Positions 21,638 to 33,641 of a DNA stretch of 64,000 nucleotides are shown here, one piece after another (within the stretch, counting starts at the first letter, position 1; every line of letters starts with the position of its first letter). The notes under the pieces are model-generated. The model had not been told where the DNA came from and did no database searches. It saw only the letters and a list, made by a program, of their open reading frames with translations. The translations under genes and the position numbers were made by a program. The stretch is from Letharia columbiana (lineage: Eukaryota > Ascomycota > Lecanoromycetes > Lecanorales > Parmeliaceae), in assembly GCF_014066305.1 (NCBI RefSeq), contig NW_023501080.1, positions 62,001-126,000 of the forward strand, read 5' to 3'.

Positions 21638-23197
21638 GATTGACGTCGAATCTGTTGGGGGCCAGGGGGGGGTGGGGGGTGGTGTGGAATAGCGTCAGTG
21701 GCTACGGGCTATGGCTTTGGTTCCATCATAGCACTCAGATCCATGGACCTTGAATTCCTCTGATGGAGTGACCGGCAAGAGACAAGAGCCGAATAGACAA
21801 AACTGGAAGAGAAATCGCCGCTGAGGTCACCTTTCTTCACAGGGGGTCCCGGGGGTAAAGTATGTTATAGCTCATCGGGTGGCGCCGTAATTAGGGGATT
21901 AGCGTTTGGAAGAATCCGGTCTGGGATCTCTGGAAGGTTTTGACACATGATCGATCAGCATGAAATGATCTCCATTCTCCATCGTTCCGTCTTCCTGTTT
22001 CCCGGGATCATAAATTCAATCAACTCGCAAGTCGCAAATTGCAATCATCATCCACCAGGTCCCGTGACCTCGCCTACAAGAAGCGGTCTAAGTTTCCCTA
22101 TCTGAATGAATTAAAAGCCAAAAGCCAAAACACAAAAAACAAAACACCGTGGCCTGGTCGATCATTTCTTTTCATTGCATTTGCGAGAAACCTCTAACTT
22201 AAATCCACATCTTGGCGTGGAATGGGAAGGAATGTGCCGCTGCTCCTTTGAAGAAAGTCACACGAGGAATATTGTGCATCTATTGCCTACAACTGCCCCC
22301 AATACCTAGGATTGCCATCAAAGCATATTTCAGCTGATGGAGGTGAACGAAGGAATGTAACCCATCTTTCGCTCCTATCTGAGGATCGAATCCTTGTCTC
22401 CTCCTGAATTCGTCCAATCCACTTGCTCTCTCGCTTGCGCACATTGCTCATCCGACTTTAGAAGCTGGAGCAAAAATGGCTTTCACCAGCTGCAAGGAAT
22501 CCTATCTATGACATGACACGCTGGCTATTCATCGACTTTATTGCTGCTTGATGTACAATCAACCCTCCTTCGGGAAGTGCCTCGGATCCAACACCTTGCA
22601 ATCAACCTTACCAGCGGCGCCTTCCAATCTGTTCTCGCTCATCACTAACCTACTTCAATCTCTAGCCCACTCTAATTCCCCATTCGATGTCCCATTCTGT
22701 GTGTCCCATTCGATGTCCCATTCTGTGTGTCCCATTGGTTGTGAGGGGTAGCCAGCCAAAGAGCATCCATGCCCGTAGCTCTTGCCATCGGCCCACCTCC
22801 TCCTCTTCATCTGTGGGGCCTGATCTGTGGCTTGTAGCATGTCGTCTCGTCATGCTTTGGCCGTTATGTATCTAACTCCTGCGCATCACGCTCTTGAAAG
22901 AGCTCCAAACTTTCTTGCAGCTATGCTCTGTCGACTTCCACCATACCGCTGGTAGCTGGTAAGGGCACCTTGCAGTCGTCTGGGCCACAGGCATAAACGG
23001 TATCAGAGTCATAGAGTCTAACTGCTGTCCAAAAATAGATCTCCGGTGAGATGTGAATGTCAGATCTTTATTTGGGGGGGGGGGCGAAGGCGGTCCTTAT
23101 AATTGGAACATAGGGGGACAGATCTCGTGATGGCCGGACAGTTACACTGTATCCTCTCGGTGCTTCGAGGCGTATTACGGGGAATATTTTAGGGTGC
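21638..23197. other. Intergenic region
   Basis: The USE1 promoter side and the region before the decayed oxidoreductase. No ORF with recognisable content. Besides the 26-bp duplication at 22681, a G-run sits at about 23073-23083. Confidence 0.5.
22681..22732 (+). repeat. 26-bp perfect tandem duplication
   Basis: The unit begins CATTCGATGTCCCATTCTGT and occupies 22681-22706 and 22707-22732; a partial third unit follows. Confidence 0.95.
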
Positions 23198-23899
23198 CTA
23201 CGGACCGGCCGCCATCACGACATCCGTAGCATCAGAACCGTTCGGTGCTGGACCGATTTGACGAGCTTCTTGTCGTCTGCATAACCGATACCGGGACCAG
23301 ATCCAACGACTCGCGCCCTTTTCCTCTGCTAAATTAGCGAGCGTTTTCGTACCGTAAACAAGTACCGGTTCCACTTGACCGGAGTCATTCGGCTTCCCTA
23401 CCTCTGCGTAAGACCTGACACTCCCAGGGAGCAGCCAGCCCAATTCTGGAGGTGCATTGTTAGTGCCTTGTGGAAAGTTGAAAAGAAGCATCCTTTACGA
23501 CATGAGTAGTTTCCTTCCGTTGCATCAAGATCTTGGGCTTGCAATTCGATCTCAGCGCAGTTGATATTTCTGTAACCCCACCTCTTGCCACCTCCATGTT
23601 TTTCAGCCAGTTCGGCATGAGCCGTGAAACTTGATGGTGCCAGACACTCGGGTGCTGCCCATTTGGCAAGAAGACCCCTCGCTTTCCCTGAAAGCTCATC
23701 AGCGATTTCACTGGCTTCCAGTAGGACGGTTGAGTGGATATCGGGGTCGTAGAATGCATGATGTGTCAGAAAGAGCAGCCAATGACACTGCCGCCGGGGC
23801 GACAATGTCAGCCACAAGGTCTCGTTGCCAGAGAGCGAAAGCAACACCTACGATAACAATGGGTTTGGCTCCCAGTGTGTCATCTTGATAATCAATCAT
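23198..23899 (-). pseudogene. Decayed FAD-dependent oxidoreductase (DAO/Tda3-like), 5' half only
   Basis: Reading leftwards, fragments in different frames line up with a fungal DAO-type FAD oxidoreductase: PIVIVG (start of the dinucleotide-binding loop), FLTHHAFYDPDIHSTVLLEA, SGKARGLLAKWAAPECL, HAELAEKHGGGKRWGYR, then PGSVRSYAEVGKP, TLANLAEEKG and ATDVVMAAGP. A 60-nt sequence with GT...GGCAG ends and GCTGAC inside interrupts the glycine loop where an intron would be expected. A frame change follows GVIGC, and others lie between 23398 and 23500. Nothing of the C-terminal half (usually about 400 residues in total) follows 23198. Family identity comes from motif recall. It is probably non-functional. 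Confidence 0.72.
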
Positions 23900-24284
23900 T
23901 GGCTGTGGACCCCCCCCCCGATAGAATGATGCCCGCAATGCAAACACCGTGGATGTAATCGAGGCTGAGAATGGCGTGAGAATCACCTGCGCCTCCTGCC
24001 GGCCTTTGGCGGCAAGCTTTGAACCTGTAAGTAGGCAGAGTGTTTATCCTGGACAGCTGCCCGAATACCAGACGAGGGCATACATCTTGATTTGTTGGTC
24101 ACGCTTCTCCTCTTTCGGAGTTGGCAACTTGAGCCTTCGTCTCCCTTCCGCCGGGTCCCTAGATTCCGGACTTCTGGAAGGACGAATGTCTCACGGCAGT
24201 GAAGTGGATCGAGGGAGAGTTTGAGCCATGTGATCCCACGAGAATGCGACTGCTTTTCCCGGAAGTTCGTTACAGCTTGCAGCG

Positions 24285-24560
24285 GCCTACATTTATTGCG
24301 ATCCGACGACGAAGGTGGGAGGACCGAATCAATGAGACGCCATTGATGCATAGGTGTAGGGAATTCATGAAAGCTTGCAGAAGTTGTGCACATTTGCTAC
24401 AATTCGATGATGGATGGAAGATGACCGGTTCACCAAGGCCCCATTGATGCACAGCCGTAGGGAACTTGATCACATCTCGCAACACTTGCCCCGAGTGACT
24501 TGGATTTGATGGACCGAAGATGACCGCAAGCAGTCTCCACCGATGCACAGCCCTTACCAT
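24285..24560 (+). repeat. About 100-bp tandem repeat, three diverged copies
   Basis: Units starting near 24288, 24388 and 24488 share the order CGAT-GA-GA, GGAAGATGACCG or GGAGGACCGA, then CCATTGATGCA or CACCGATGCACAG, then GTAGGGAA. They look like an expanded segment next to the decayed oxidoreductase. Confidence 0.7.
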
Positions 24561-26160
24561 AGAATGGGGCCCAGAGAATGAGTGATCCGAACGCTTTTTT
24601 CCCGGTCGTTCACGAGATGATCTCTTAACCCGTTGAAGGAATGTCTTTTACTTCCACCGAAAGGAACCCGTCCCTAACCGTATTGATTGCCTCTGCTGCC
24701 GTCGAAAGCGCTCGCACGGCTGAACCAAGTCTCGGAAGAGTGATGATGAGTAAGTCACAACGCAATGAACCTAGTCGCAAAACCGCCAGACCGGAACGGC
24801 TAGGGGGGTGTGAAAAGCGATTGGTTGTATGAACCCGTGCGAATCTGCATGGAGCTGGAGCACAAGACTCCTGCTACCCGCGGGCTATCGGAACATCTGT
24901 ACCTCTGTCACGCGGTCTGCATTAGCTAGGCTCGAGCTTCCTCCACATTCTTCCCCCACTTCCCTACCAAAAGATCTTTTTGCTTGCCGTAGGCCCATTT
25001 CCTCTTCCCTTCCTCCTCCTTCTCCAGCAGAAGGTGGGAGAAAGGGTTTTTTGTTCTGTTTGAATTTTTTTTCGGTTGCTCTAGTGGGTGCTTTGGTACG
25101 GGGATTCTTTGGCTATCACACCGCAGGAGAGCCAGCGGTTCACTTTCATGTACGGGGGTAGGTAGTAGGATCGAGTACACCGGATGTGAATAACCTCATG
25201 CAGTCGGGTAATTAGCAGGAAGCAAATTCTCGTTGGATGGCAGCGAATGGTTTGACTTGGCATTAACTTGGCACGCGTGGGAAGAGTGTTGCCGTGCCGC
25301 CGCAGGTCTGGCGTGAGGCAAGCGAGATGAGTGAGCCAATTTCATATGATGGGTGCAGACGCAGAGGAAGTGGTCGGCCCCTGTCACATGAATCAAGGTT
25401 TGGAGCTTATCCTCGGAAGGGTTTAGGTTGGAGCGAACTACTTAGGGTAATGATTGACACGTCACGGAAAGCATTATTTTAGAATTTGGGAGAAAGCATT
25501 TTTTATTTTTTATTTTTTTTTAGTTTTTGGTTTTTGGTTTTTGTTAGGGATTTTAGGTCCACGCGACAAGGGGCAGCGGGGGGGGGGGGATAGTGTGTCA
25601 AGATAGACCAGGATAAGTTGGGGCTAGTGAATAGTGAGTACCTCGTAATTAATTAAATGCATGCTTGCAGTAGAGCCACCGACGTAGCCAATGATGATGA
25701 TGGACTTAATTCAATTTTAATCAGCTCAATGTTTTCTAGCTGGTCTAACCATGATTAAGGTACCTTAATGAATTGCCTTAGTCGAGAATTCCTTGGTGTG
25801 TGAAAAGCATTACCGTACCTAGGTAGGTAGGCTATTCTCAATTCACTCTAACCAAAAGTTGCGACCCGGGGGGGCATATGCTTGCATATTGCTCTAATGA
25901 CAAGACTACCTTAGTAGGAGAAAGAAAGTAAGGAGACTGCATAAGAGGTGTGGCCGAAGTCTCTATGCCCGCAGAAAGCAGGATTTTTCACCCATTTTCC
26001 CACCATTTTCCCAGGCTGAACCACCCCTCCCCCAAAGTACCCAAGTGCCAAGTGCCAAGTGCCAAGTGCCAGTTTGCCTCCCCCCACTCCTCTGTCACTC
26101 TAGACCCACAATCTTGCCTGCCCCGCTTACCTCTTTAGCTCCTGCCATTCCCGTCTTTTC
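24561..26160. other. Intergenic region with short simple repeats
   Basis: No supported gene. It contains a T-rich run with TTTTTGG repeats at about 25500-25545, a G9-10 run near 25580, and (CAAGTGC)4 at 26042-26069. The stretch from about 25900 probably starts the upstream region of the zinc-finger gene. Confidence 0.5.
26042..26069 (+). repeat. 7-bp tandem repeat (CAAGTGC)4
   Basis: Four exact head-to-tail copies. Confidence 0.95.
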
Positions 26161-27575
26161 CTCCTCTCTCCCCAAATAAATCCCATGGCCCACTTTCCCA
26201 CTTCTTTTTGTTTGCCAAAATCCTCCGTCTCTCTCTTACTCAATCCTCTTTTTCCGTCGCGACTACAGAAAATAAAAACAACATCAACATCAACAACAAC
26301 AACAACAACAGCATCAACATCAATAGTACATCTGTACTTTCACATCTTTCTCTCCACATAGGACCACTCTGCAAACTTGGCCATTTCATATCCCACAAGG
26401 ACTTCAAGATCTCTGACTCCTCCCCCCCCCATCGGATTGACAATCACTGGACCCCAGAGTGACAGGAAAATCAGGATACCACAGGATTCCGTCAGGCTCT
26501 AGTATTTCCAAGGCCAATACATGACAATAGAAGAGTGTGTCACTGCCAACCGCATACAGCTCCAGGATTTGGACAGCCCGTCCTCATCAGTGGCATTCAA
26601 TATGAGGTAATACCCTTCAGTCCCCTGTGGCTTCATATTAGATCAGCGTTTTCCTTGCGCGAGCGTTTCCTTATCCTCACCCTGTTACCTCTTTCTTTCG
26701 TTCAGCACTCTCTCTCCAGACTTCGCCCGACTGAGGCGGGTGGTCTTGCTGGACGCGCGAGGTACTCTTTGAGGCCCGTGGTGCTTTCCGGGAAGGTGCG
26801 ACTATTTGGCTTCCATGGTACGCCCTCTCCAAGATCTGGTTCGAACTGCGGGACGGAAGGGCCCACCCTTCTTGTATTCTGCACCCTTCTTTCTTGGCCA
26901 AGTCATGAACAACACAGGCGCCGATTGCTTTGGCTCCTCGGGACATTACATTGGACAAGAGAACTCGCGCCCGCAGTTCGGGATGACAGTGATGCACCTG
27001 TGCGCAGCCACGTTGTCAGATCTGACTTCTGTTGTTTGCTGTCTTGTTGCTGTCTGTCGATGTTGGAGATAACCATTCCAAGGGGTTACGAAACTGGACT
27101 TGGACTTGGCTTTCCCCTTGAGCTTGTCATTTGCACTGATATCTCCATCCGGAGCATGTCCTTATTGTGATGTTATCCCACGGACGGAATTGCTTCCCGG
27201 AGTACTCTCCTCATGCGCCCTTTTTGCTGTTCACACTGCAAAGAGTGCTCTCTGCGGTGTACCGCTGCGCATTTTCTGCATGGACCGGAGCCACAATTTC
27301 GCTTACGGTCACCATCTCCCTAGGAGGGACTCTGGTAAGGTTGTCCGGTGTCTCGGATATTCGTCAGACACACATGGTCCATCAGCGATGCTGGTACAGC
27401 GTACCCAGGGCGTGCTAGATACAGACTGCAACTGCCGTGAGACTTTCTGCTCAACTGGCCCTCCAGGCCTTTCGTCTGATCTTGGTCTCCGCACGATATC
27501 CCAATCTTGGATCTGGTGCCGTGCGACACTGGTGCGATGCCTCCAAGACGTCTCCAAGGATTCTTCTCCAATTTT
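26161..27575 (+). promoter_or_regulatory. Probable promoter and long leader of the C2H2 gene
   Basis: The sequence passes from CT-rich (26150-26240) to a CAA/CATCAA-rich segment (26276-26335), a pattern often seen in transcribed leaders of fungal regulatory genes. It then stays unstructured for 1.2 kb. Several short open frames, including one at 26535-27170, have no protein-like features. If transcribed, the leader would be over 1 kb with upstream ATGs. Confidence 0.4.
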
Positions 27576-29792
27576 ATGGATCGCCCGGGACACAGTCTTC
27601 ATTTCCTTCTATCCTGGTATGCAATGGAGAAAAGTCTACCTCAGCAGCTCAAAACTTGCTAATCAGTATAGCAGAATTTGCTTAATTGATGTATCTCATA
27701 ATGTCTTTGTATTTGCTTCGGGATGAGAACCATCTTCGGCGAGCTGCGTTACTGACACGAAGCGTTCTATAGTAACCACAAGAAAAACTCGCTGGCTCCC
27801 AGCAAGAAACAACAGTCTGGCACGGCCCTGAAGAAGAGCAGCCTGCTCGCCGGATCCCGTGGAAATGGAAAGAAGCCTCATGGACAAGGCTCCCAGCCAA
27901 TGGATGCTTCCACTGGACAGCAGAACTACCAGACCTCAGGTCAAGGACATGTTGACATGGAACAAAGTTCATTTAGCCATAGCGCTTCCATCGTGAGGCC
28001 AGACCACAGGAGTTGTGAACAAGACAGGATTGCCCAGCAGGACAGGGTTGCACAATGGGCAGCTAACAGTGCGACGAATCCGGATTCTGCTACGGGACAT
28101 GCTTTCCCAGGATATGACAGCGCCAGCTATAGGAATGACATGCCTGTGACCAATGTTGCACATGAAACCCCAGGAGCTTTCCCTTTCCCATATTCTGATA
28201 TGATGCGAGATCCTTCGCAGTTTTCCTCAATGTACCAATCTTATGGAGTAGAGGAAACCTACCATGATATGGGCGCTACCAGTGCTGGGCTCCAATTTTC
28301 TGGAATGGACATGGCCTTTGAGATGCCTCAGAGCCATGCGTTTGATATGACACAACTCATCCAAGGGGAACAACATTACACTAATGGCTCTCCCGTGAAC
28401 AACCTGGCATATCAAATAATGACCACTGGTGGCTTTTTCCCAGGTCCAGCTGAAATACACCCTCCCATGGTGCTTGGAAACAACGATGGTGGGTATGCCT
28501 TGCCTGCCGAGTGGGACCATCAAGTGATGTATCAAGAGAACGCCGTGGGCGTTTCTTTACCCTTGGAATATTCCCCTGCATCAGGACTTGCACCCTCAAT
28601 GAGTTCCTCGTACTCGCAACATAGTTTCTTGGGGCAGTTACCTGACACGCCAGTGTCCATGGACTTGCATGAGGATTGGCCAGTTGGAGAAGCTGGAATG
28701 AACGAAAACTTTCCACATTTCAGTACTGGAGGCGCCATGCAAATCCAACCGGCTTTCAATCTTCCAACAGATTCAGAAAGGTTTGCATTCCAAACGAATG
28801 ACGATAATCTTCTTCCTTCTGACTTCCCACTCAGTACTATAAGGCCTAGCACTTCTTTCCAGCGGATCCCTCTTCCCATGGATGCGTGGGTTGGACCCGA
28901 GATGATGGACCCGGCTTTTGGATTTTCCTCATATCCTGGCATGGATGGATCCCGACGTTCCAGTGACGGTGAGGCCGGTAGGAACGCGCGTGAGAATCCT
29001 CTCTACAAAGCCGTCCCGCAAGAGGATGGCCTGTATCATTGCCCCTTCGCGGCCACGGACGGCTGTTCCAAATCACCAGAAAAGCTCAAGTGCAATTACG
29101 AGTGAGATGCCTTTGGGAATCATTCATCTTGTGTTCCATTACTAATCATGCTCTTTAGCAAACATCTGGACTCGCATCTGAAACCCTATCGCTGCAAGTC
29201 CAATGAATGTTCTGATACCCATTTCTCCTCGACTGCCTGTCTCCTACGCCACGAAAGGGAAGCCCACGGGATGCATGGACATGGGGCCAAACCTTTTCTG
29301 TGCAAATTCGAGGGGTGCGAGCGCGCCCACGAGAACCATGGCTTTCCGCGCCGATGGAATTTACTTGATCACATGAAGAGAGTCCATGGATACTCTGGGT
29401 CAGAGCCATCAAATAACAGTGACTCACCATCACCTTCGGATAGCTCCTCACACAACTCCCACAAGGATCCGACGAATGGCCAGAGGAAAAGAAGGACTCC
29501 AAGTCCTACCGAGAACGTTGTAGCGAAACGGGCCAAGTTGGCCACTTCCAGAGCTGATGGACAAGCTTCAACAAGCGGATCCGGATCCGTTGCGATGGCA
29601 ATCCGTGAGCAGACGGGCCCCCATCGAAGCCAGCAATATCCTCCGGAGGAGTTGCTGCTGCGTGATCACCAGGTTCGATTGGAATCCCGGCTCAGGAATC
29701 GCGATTTCAGTGATCCACAGGCCTTGAAGCAGTACCACGGGGACAATGCCATGTTTGAAAACCTTGCCAGGAAAGTTTACGGCCGCAAGTAA
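27576..29792 (+). CDS. C2H2 zinc-finger transcription factor
   Basis: The secure part runs in one frame from 27773 to 29101, then after a 57-nt intron (29102-29158, GTGAGA...TTTAG) to TAA at 29790-29792. Upstream of the Met at 27900 the frame stays open and basic (NHKKNSLAPSKKQQ), so the true start is earlier. I propose exon 27576-27616 and intron 27617-27772, giving MDRPGHSLHFLLSC before it. The long N-terminal region (about 400 residues) is Met/Ser/Gln/Pro-rich, like an activation domain. Three adjacent C2H2 fingers follow: CPFAATDGC with HLDSH (split by the intron), CKSNEC with HEREAH, and CKFEGC with HMKRVH. A KRKRR-type basic segment comes after them. The target genes are unknown. The stop overlaps a perfect GTAAGT donor (29789), so a spliced, longer C-terminus is possible. 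Confidence 0.83.
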
Positions 29793-30839
29793 GTTGTCCA
29801 TCTTGCGCACCAGCGGTTATGCCTGCCCAGGCAGGAATCCAGGATCGCAATTTCCATGAGTTTCTTTTTTCTTTTCACCGGACAAAATAGACACGCATCT
29901 AAGCTGCCCCCATGGCCACTGAAATATAAAACGAAGTCGCAGAACCCAGCCTGCGCACGATACCTTGGGGTTGTGTGTGAAGTACTTTTGCTATGGATCT
30001 AGTTTGCCATCCGGATTTGGCCCATTATCCGGTTTGGGGATTCCATGCAAGGATTCGATAGGATCCCGGGAAACCCATTGGCGGCATTTTCCTTTGCAAC
30101 GCCATACCTGGCAGGATGGACAGGCTCTTGATGATACACCCCGGAGGCAATTTTTTTCCGCTGCAACGGACACCGCGGTCCGAGGTCGTTCGTGATGATG
30201 CTTTCTTTTGATGACTCTCTTATCGTCTTGTGTGAGTTTCTTAAGTGTCTGGAAAGCGGTTGATCTTTGCTTACGTCGGAAGATGTTTACGGAGCAGGTT
30301 CGGAGAGATATATGATCCATTTTGTGCGCTGGATGGTCTTTACGAGTTGGCAATTAGCAATCTAATTTTTCAGTGTACTGCGGAGCAGCTATCGATCGAT
30401 CATGTTGGTATAAGTTCAGACCAAAAAGTTCCAACCAAAAGTTCCAACAACACAACTACCTTCGACCATGAAATGTTGAGTGGGCTGGAGACTCAGGAAT
30501 GTCACTTATTAGACTGAGTAGAAGGTCCTCTTCGTAAACTTTGATACTTGAATACGCAAGGCTTTTACAGCTTGAAAACACTACCATCGTAGAAGTCCCA
30601 TTGTAACCAAAGGCTAGACGCCAGCAGCCAAGCATTTGTCCTTGACCATGCGGCCTCACATCGACGCTCTGTCTCTCAACACATCAGTTCACCTGACCCC
30701 TCAATCATCACTCTTAGTCCTCCCTTTACACCCAATCCTCGATCCAGGATCAGAAAGCAACCTCGACGGCCCAAATGACCCACGTCGTCAGCCAACACAC
30801 ACACACACACACACACCCCCATCCATCCCTACCAAAAAA
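29793..30839. other. Intergenic region
   Basis: 3' flank of the zinc-finger gene and promoter of the helicase. No credible gene. A (CA)n run at about 30797-30816 lies just before the helicase start. Confidence 0.5.
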
Positions 30840-33000
30840 ATGCCCCCCCCCCCCACCCCCCCCCCCGCCCCCGCACTCGACCCCCCCACCTTCGCCACCG
30901 CCCAACTCTCCCTCCTCGCCGCCGAACTCGCCGCCGAATCCGCCCGCACCCTCCCCCTCCTCGCCGCGCACGCCCCCAAACGGCTCGCCGCGGCCGGCCT
31001 CGCCCTCACGAACCTGGTGCTCGCGGGCCGGCGCACGGGGCCGGGGGGCCGGACGGTGCTGGTGCTCGAGGTCGACGGGGCGGTCGGTGGGGGGGGAGGG
31101 GATGGGGTGGGGGGGTGGGATGGGGGTGGGCGTGGGGGATGTGGTGAGGTGGGGGGCAAGCAGGGGGGGGTGGGGGGGGGGGGGGGGTGGAGGGGGTGGT
31201 GGTGAGGGTTGGGGGGGGAGTGCAGGTTGCGGTTGGGGAGGGGGAGGAGGGGGAGGAGGAGTTGGGGGGGCGGTTGTGGGTGTGAGTAGTTGTGTCTGGG
31301 GGGGTTTTTTTTGGTCACGCAAGTGATGGGGGTGGGGATGTGTGTCGCTGATGAATGTGGTGGGTGGTAGGGTCAAGTTGGCTAATGAGGTTACTTATAA
31401 GAGGTATGTCTACTGTTTGGTACGGGAAGGGAAGGGAAGGGGAAGAGGCTGATGTGGGATGGATAGGATGAATTGGACGATGGAGAGACTGAAGAAGATG
31501 GAGGAGGGTGAATACACGACGCTGACGAGGGTGTTGTTCGGGTTGGATGCACCGACGCCGGTGTCTCCGGACGAGGCGAAGGTTGAGTTCCTCGATCAGA
31601 CGCTCAATGACAGCCAGAGGGATGCTGTCGGGTTCGCGCTGGCGTCGAGAGAGGTGGCGCTCATCCATGGTCCCCCTGGCGTGGGTCTTCACCGATGCGT
31701 CCGTCCGGGCTGGAGGAGAGGCTGACGGGCCGTAGACAGGCAAAACCTACACCCTCATCGAACTCATCCTCCAACTCGTCCGACGCGGACTTCGCATCCT
31801 GGTCTGTGGCCCGTCGAACATCTCGGTGGACAACATCGTCGAGCGTCTCGCCCCGCACAAGCTTCCAATCATTCGGCTCGGCCATCCGGCTCGTCTGCTT
31901 CCATCCGTGCTGAACCACTCCCTTGACGTTTTGACGCAGACGTCGGAAGCAGCTGGTATAGTCAAGGATGTGAGGAAGGAGATGGATGCGAAGCAGGCCA
32001 GTATCAAGAAGACACGAAGCGGTCGGGAAAGGAAGGCCATCTACGACGACATGAAAGTTTTACGGAAGGAGTATCGTGAGCGGGAAAAGCAGTGTGTGAC
32101 TACCCTCGTCAGCGGCAGCAAAGTCGTTCTCGCAACCCTCCACGGCGCAGGCGGTTTCCAGCTGCGAAACGAGCAGTTCGACGTCGTCATCATCGACGAA
32201 GCAAGCCAAGCGCTCGAAGCACAGTCCTGGATTCCTCTCCTCACAGCCAAAAAGGTCGTCCTCGCAGGCGATCACCTGCAATTACCGCCCACCATCAAAT
32301 CCCTGGACCACAGTCTCCACCCCAAGCCACCAAAAGACAATGATAAAGATCAAACCAAAGGTGGCGGCGGTTCACTCGAGGTAACCCTCTTCGACCGCCT
32401 CCTCACCCTCCACGGCCCCGGCATAAAACGCATGCTGACGACTCAATATCGCATGCACGAGAAAATCATGCGCTTCCCGTCGGACGAAATGTACGATTCC
32501 CAACTCCTGGCCGCGCCGGCCGTGGCCACTCGCCTCCTGACCACCCTACCCTACGAAGTCCAAGACACGGACGACACGACCGAACCGCTCGTCTTCTACG
32601 ACACCCAAGGCGGCGATTTCCCCGAAGCCATCTCCCCTTCTCCTCCTCCTCCCGCCGACGACGGCAGGAACCCCCGCAAGGCCTCCCTCCTCCCCAACGA
32701 CAGCAAGTCCAACCCCTCGGAAGCCCTCCTCGTCCGGCGCCACGTCGGCAGGCTCGTCGACGCCGGCGTCAGGGCCGAGGACGTCGCCGTCGTGACGCCG
32801 TACAACGCGCAGCTCGCCCACCTGTCGCGGGACCTGGGCCTGACGGAGCGGTTCCCCGGGCTGGAACTGGGCAGCGTGGACGGGTTCCAGGGCCGGGAGA
32901 AGGAGGCCGTCGTGGTGAGTTTGGTGCGGAGTAACCCGGCGGGGGAGGTGGGGTTTTTGGGCGAGCGGAGGAGGTTGAACGGTGTGTGTTCTTTTTTCCC

Positions 33001-33043
<43 letters not shown>

Positions 33044-33292
33044 TTTCCTTCTTTCCTACCCCCGTGTCTCTTTCTTCTCCTTTCTTTCTTCCGGTGATTA
33101 CGATTTTTTCCGTGCTCCCCCGCTGACCGCCGGGGCGCAGTGGCGATGACGAGGCCGAAGAGGCACCTTTGCGTCGTGGGCGACGGCGAGACGGTGGGCA
33201 AGGGGAGCGGGTTCCTGGCGCGGTGGATGGGCCATTTGGAGGCCGAGGCCGATCTGCGATATCCCGATCTGGCCGATTTGCAGGCCTTGTGA
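30840..33292 (+). CDS. HCS1: SF1B DNA/RNA helicase, SMUBP2/Hcs1 type
   Basis: Exons 30840-31281, 31371-31403, 31467-31680, 31736-32981 and 33141-33292; about 694 residues. Helicase motifs occur in order: Q-like SQRDAVGFAL, Walker A GPPGTGKT (split by intron 31681-31735 between GPPG and TGKT), Walker B VVIIDEASQALE, motif III VVLAGDHLQLPPT, QYRMHEKIM, VAVVTPYNAQ, SVDGFQGREKEAVVVS and VAMTRPKRHL. This order is the Upf1-like family, closest to IGHMBP2/SMUBP2 and yeast Hcs1 (DNA helicase A). The N-terminus (LALTNLVL, GGRTVLVLEVDG) fits, but in 31081-31200 the frame must shift twice inside G runs, a net two surplus bases or one missing. The start codon is followed by runs of 12 and 11 Cs. The last intron holds a CTTT array. 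Confidence 0.88.
33001..33044 (+). repeat. (CTTT)11 microsatellite inside helicase intron 4
   Basis: About eleven uninterrupted CTTT units lie inside the 159-nt intron 32982-33140. Confidence 0.95.
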
Positions 33293-33641
33293 GATTGGTG
33301 TTGTCTCTCTTCTGTTGTTGTTGTTGTTGTTGTTGTTTGGTGCATGCCCGGAGAGATGAGGAGGTGGTGGTGGTGGTGATGGAGATGGAGATGTGAGGGG
33401 CTGGGATTGAACACCGGATGGCCGCCGTTTTGGGTGGACCGGATTGATCGAGTCAGGCTGCAGTTTTTGATTGCCTGATTAATTTATCGTGCTACGGTTG
33501 GTTGGGCTAGGTTGGCAACAAGATGGTGGAGCAAACCGTTGAGCAAATCTCTTGTGTCTTGTCTTGTCTTGTCTCGTCCTGCTTGCTTGCCAAAATCAAC
33601 CGAACAGCTGGGTCTCCATGTTATGCCCTCCTTTCACAGAC

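Noticed and set aside
26535..27170. 211-codon plus-strand ORF
   Set aside because: No family motif, no homopolymer-independent signature, and it lies in the probable leader of a regulator gene.
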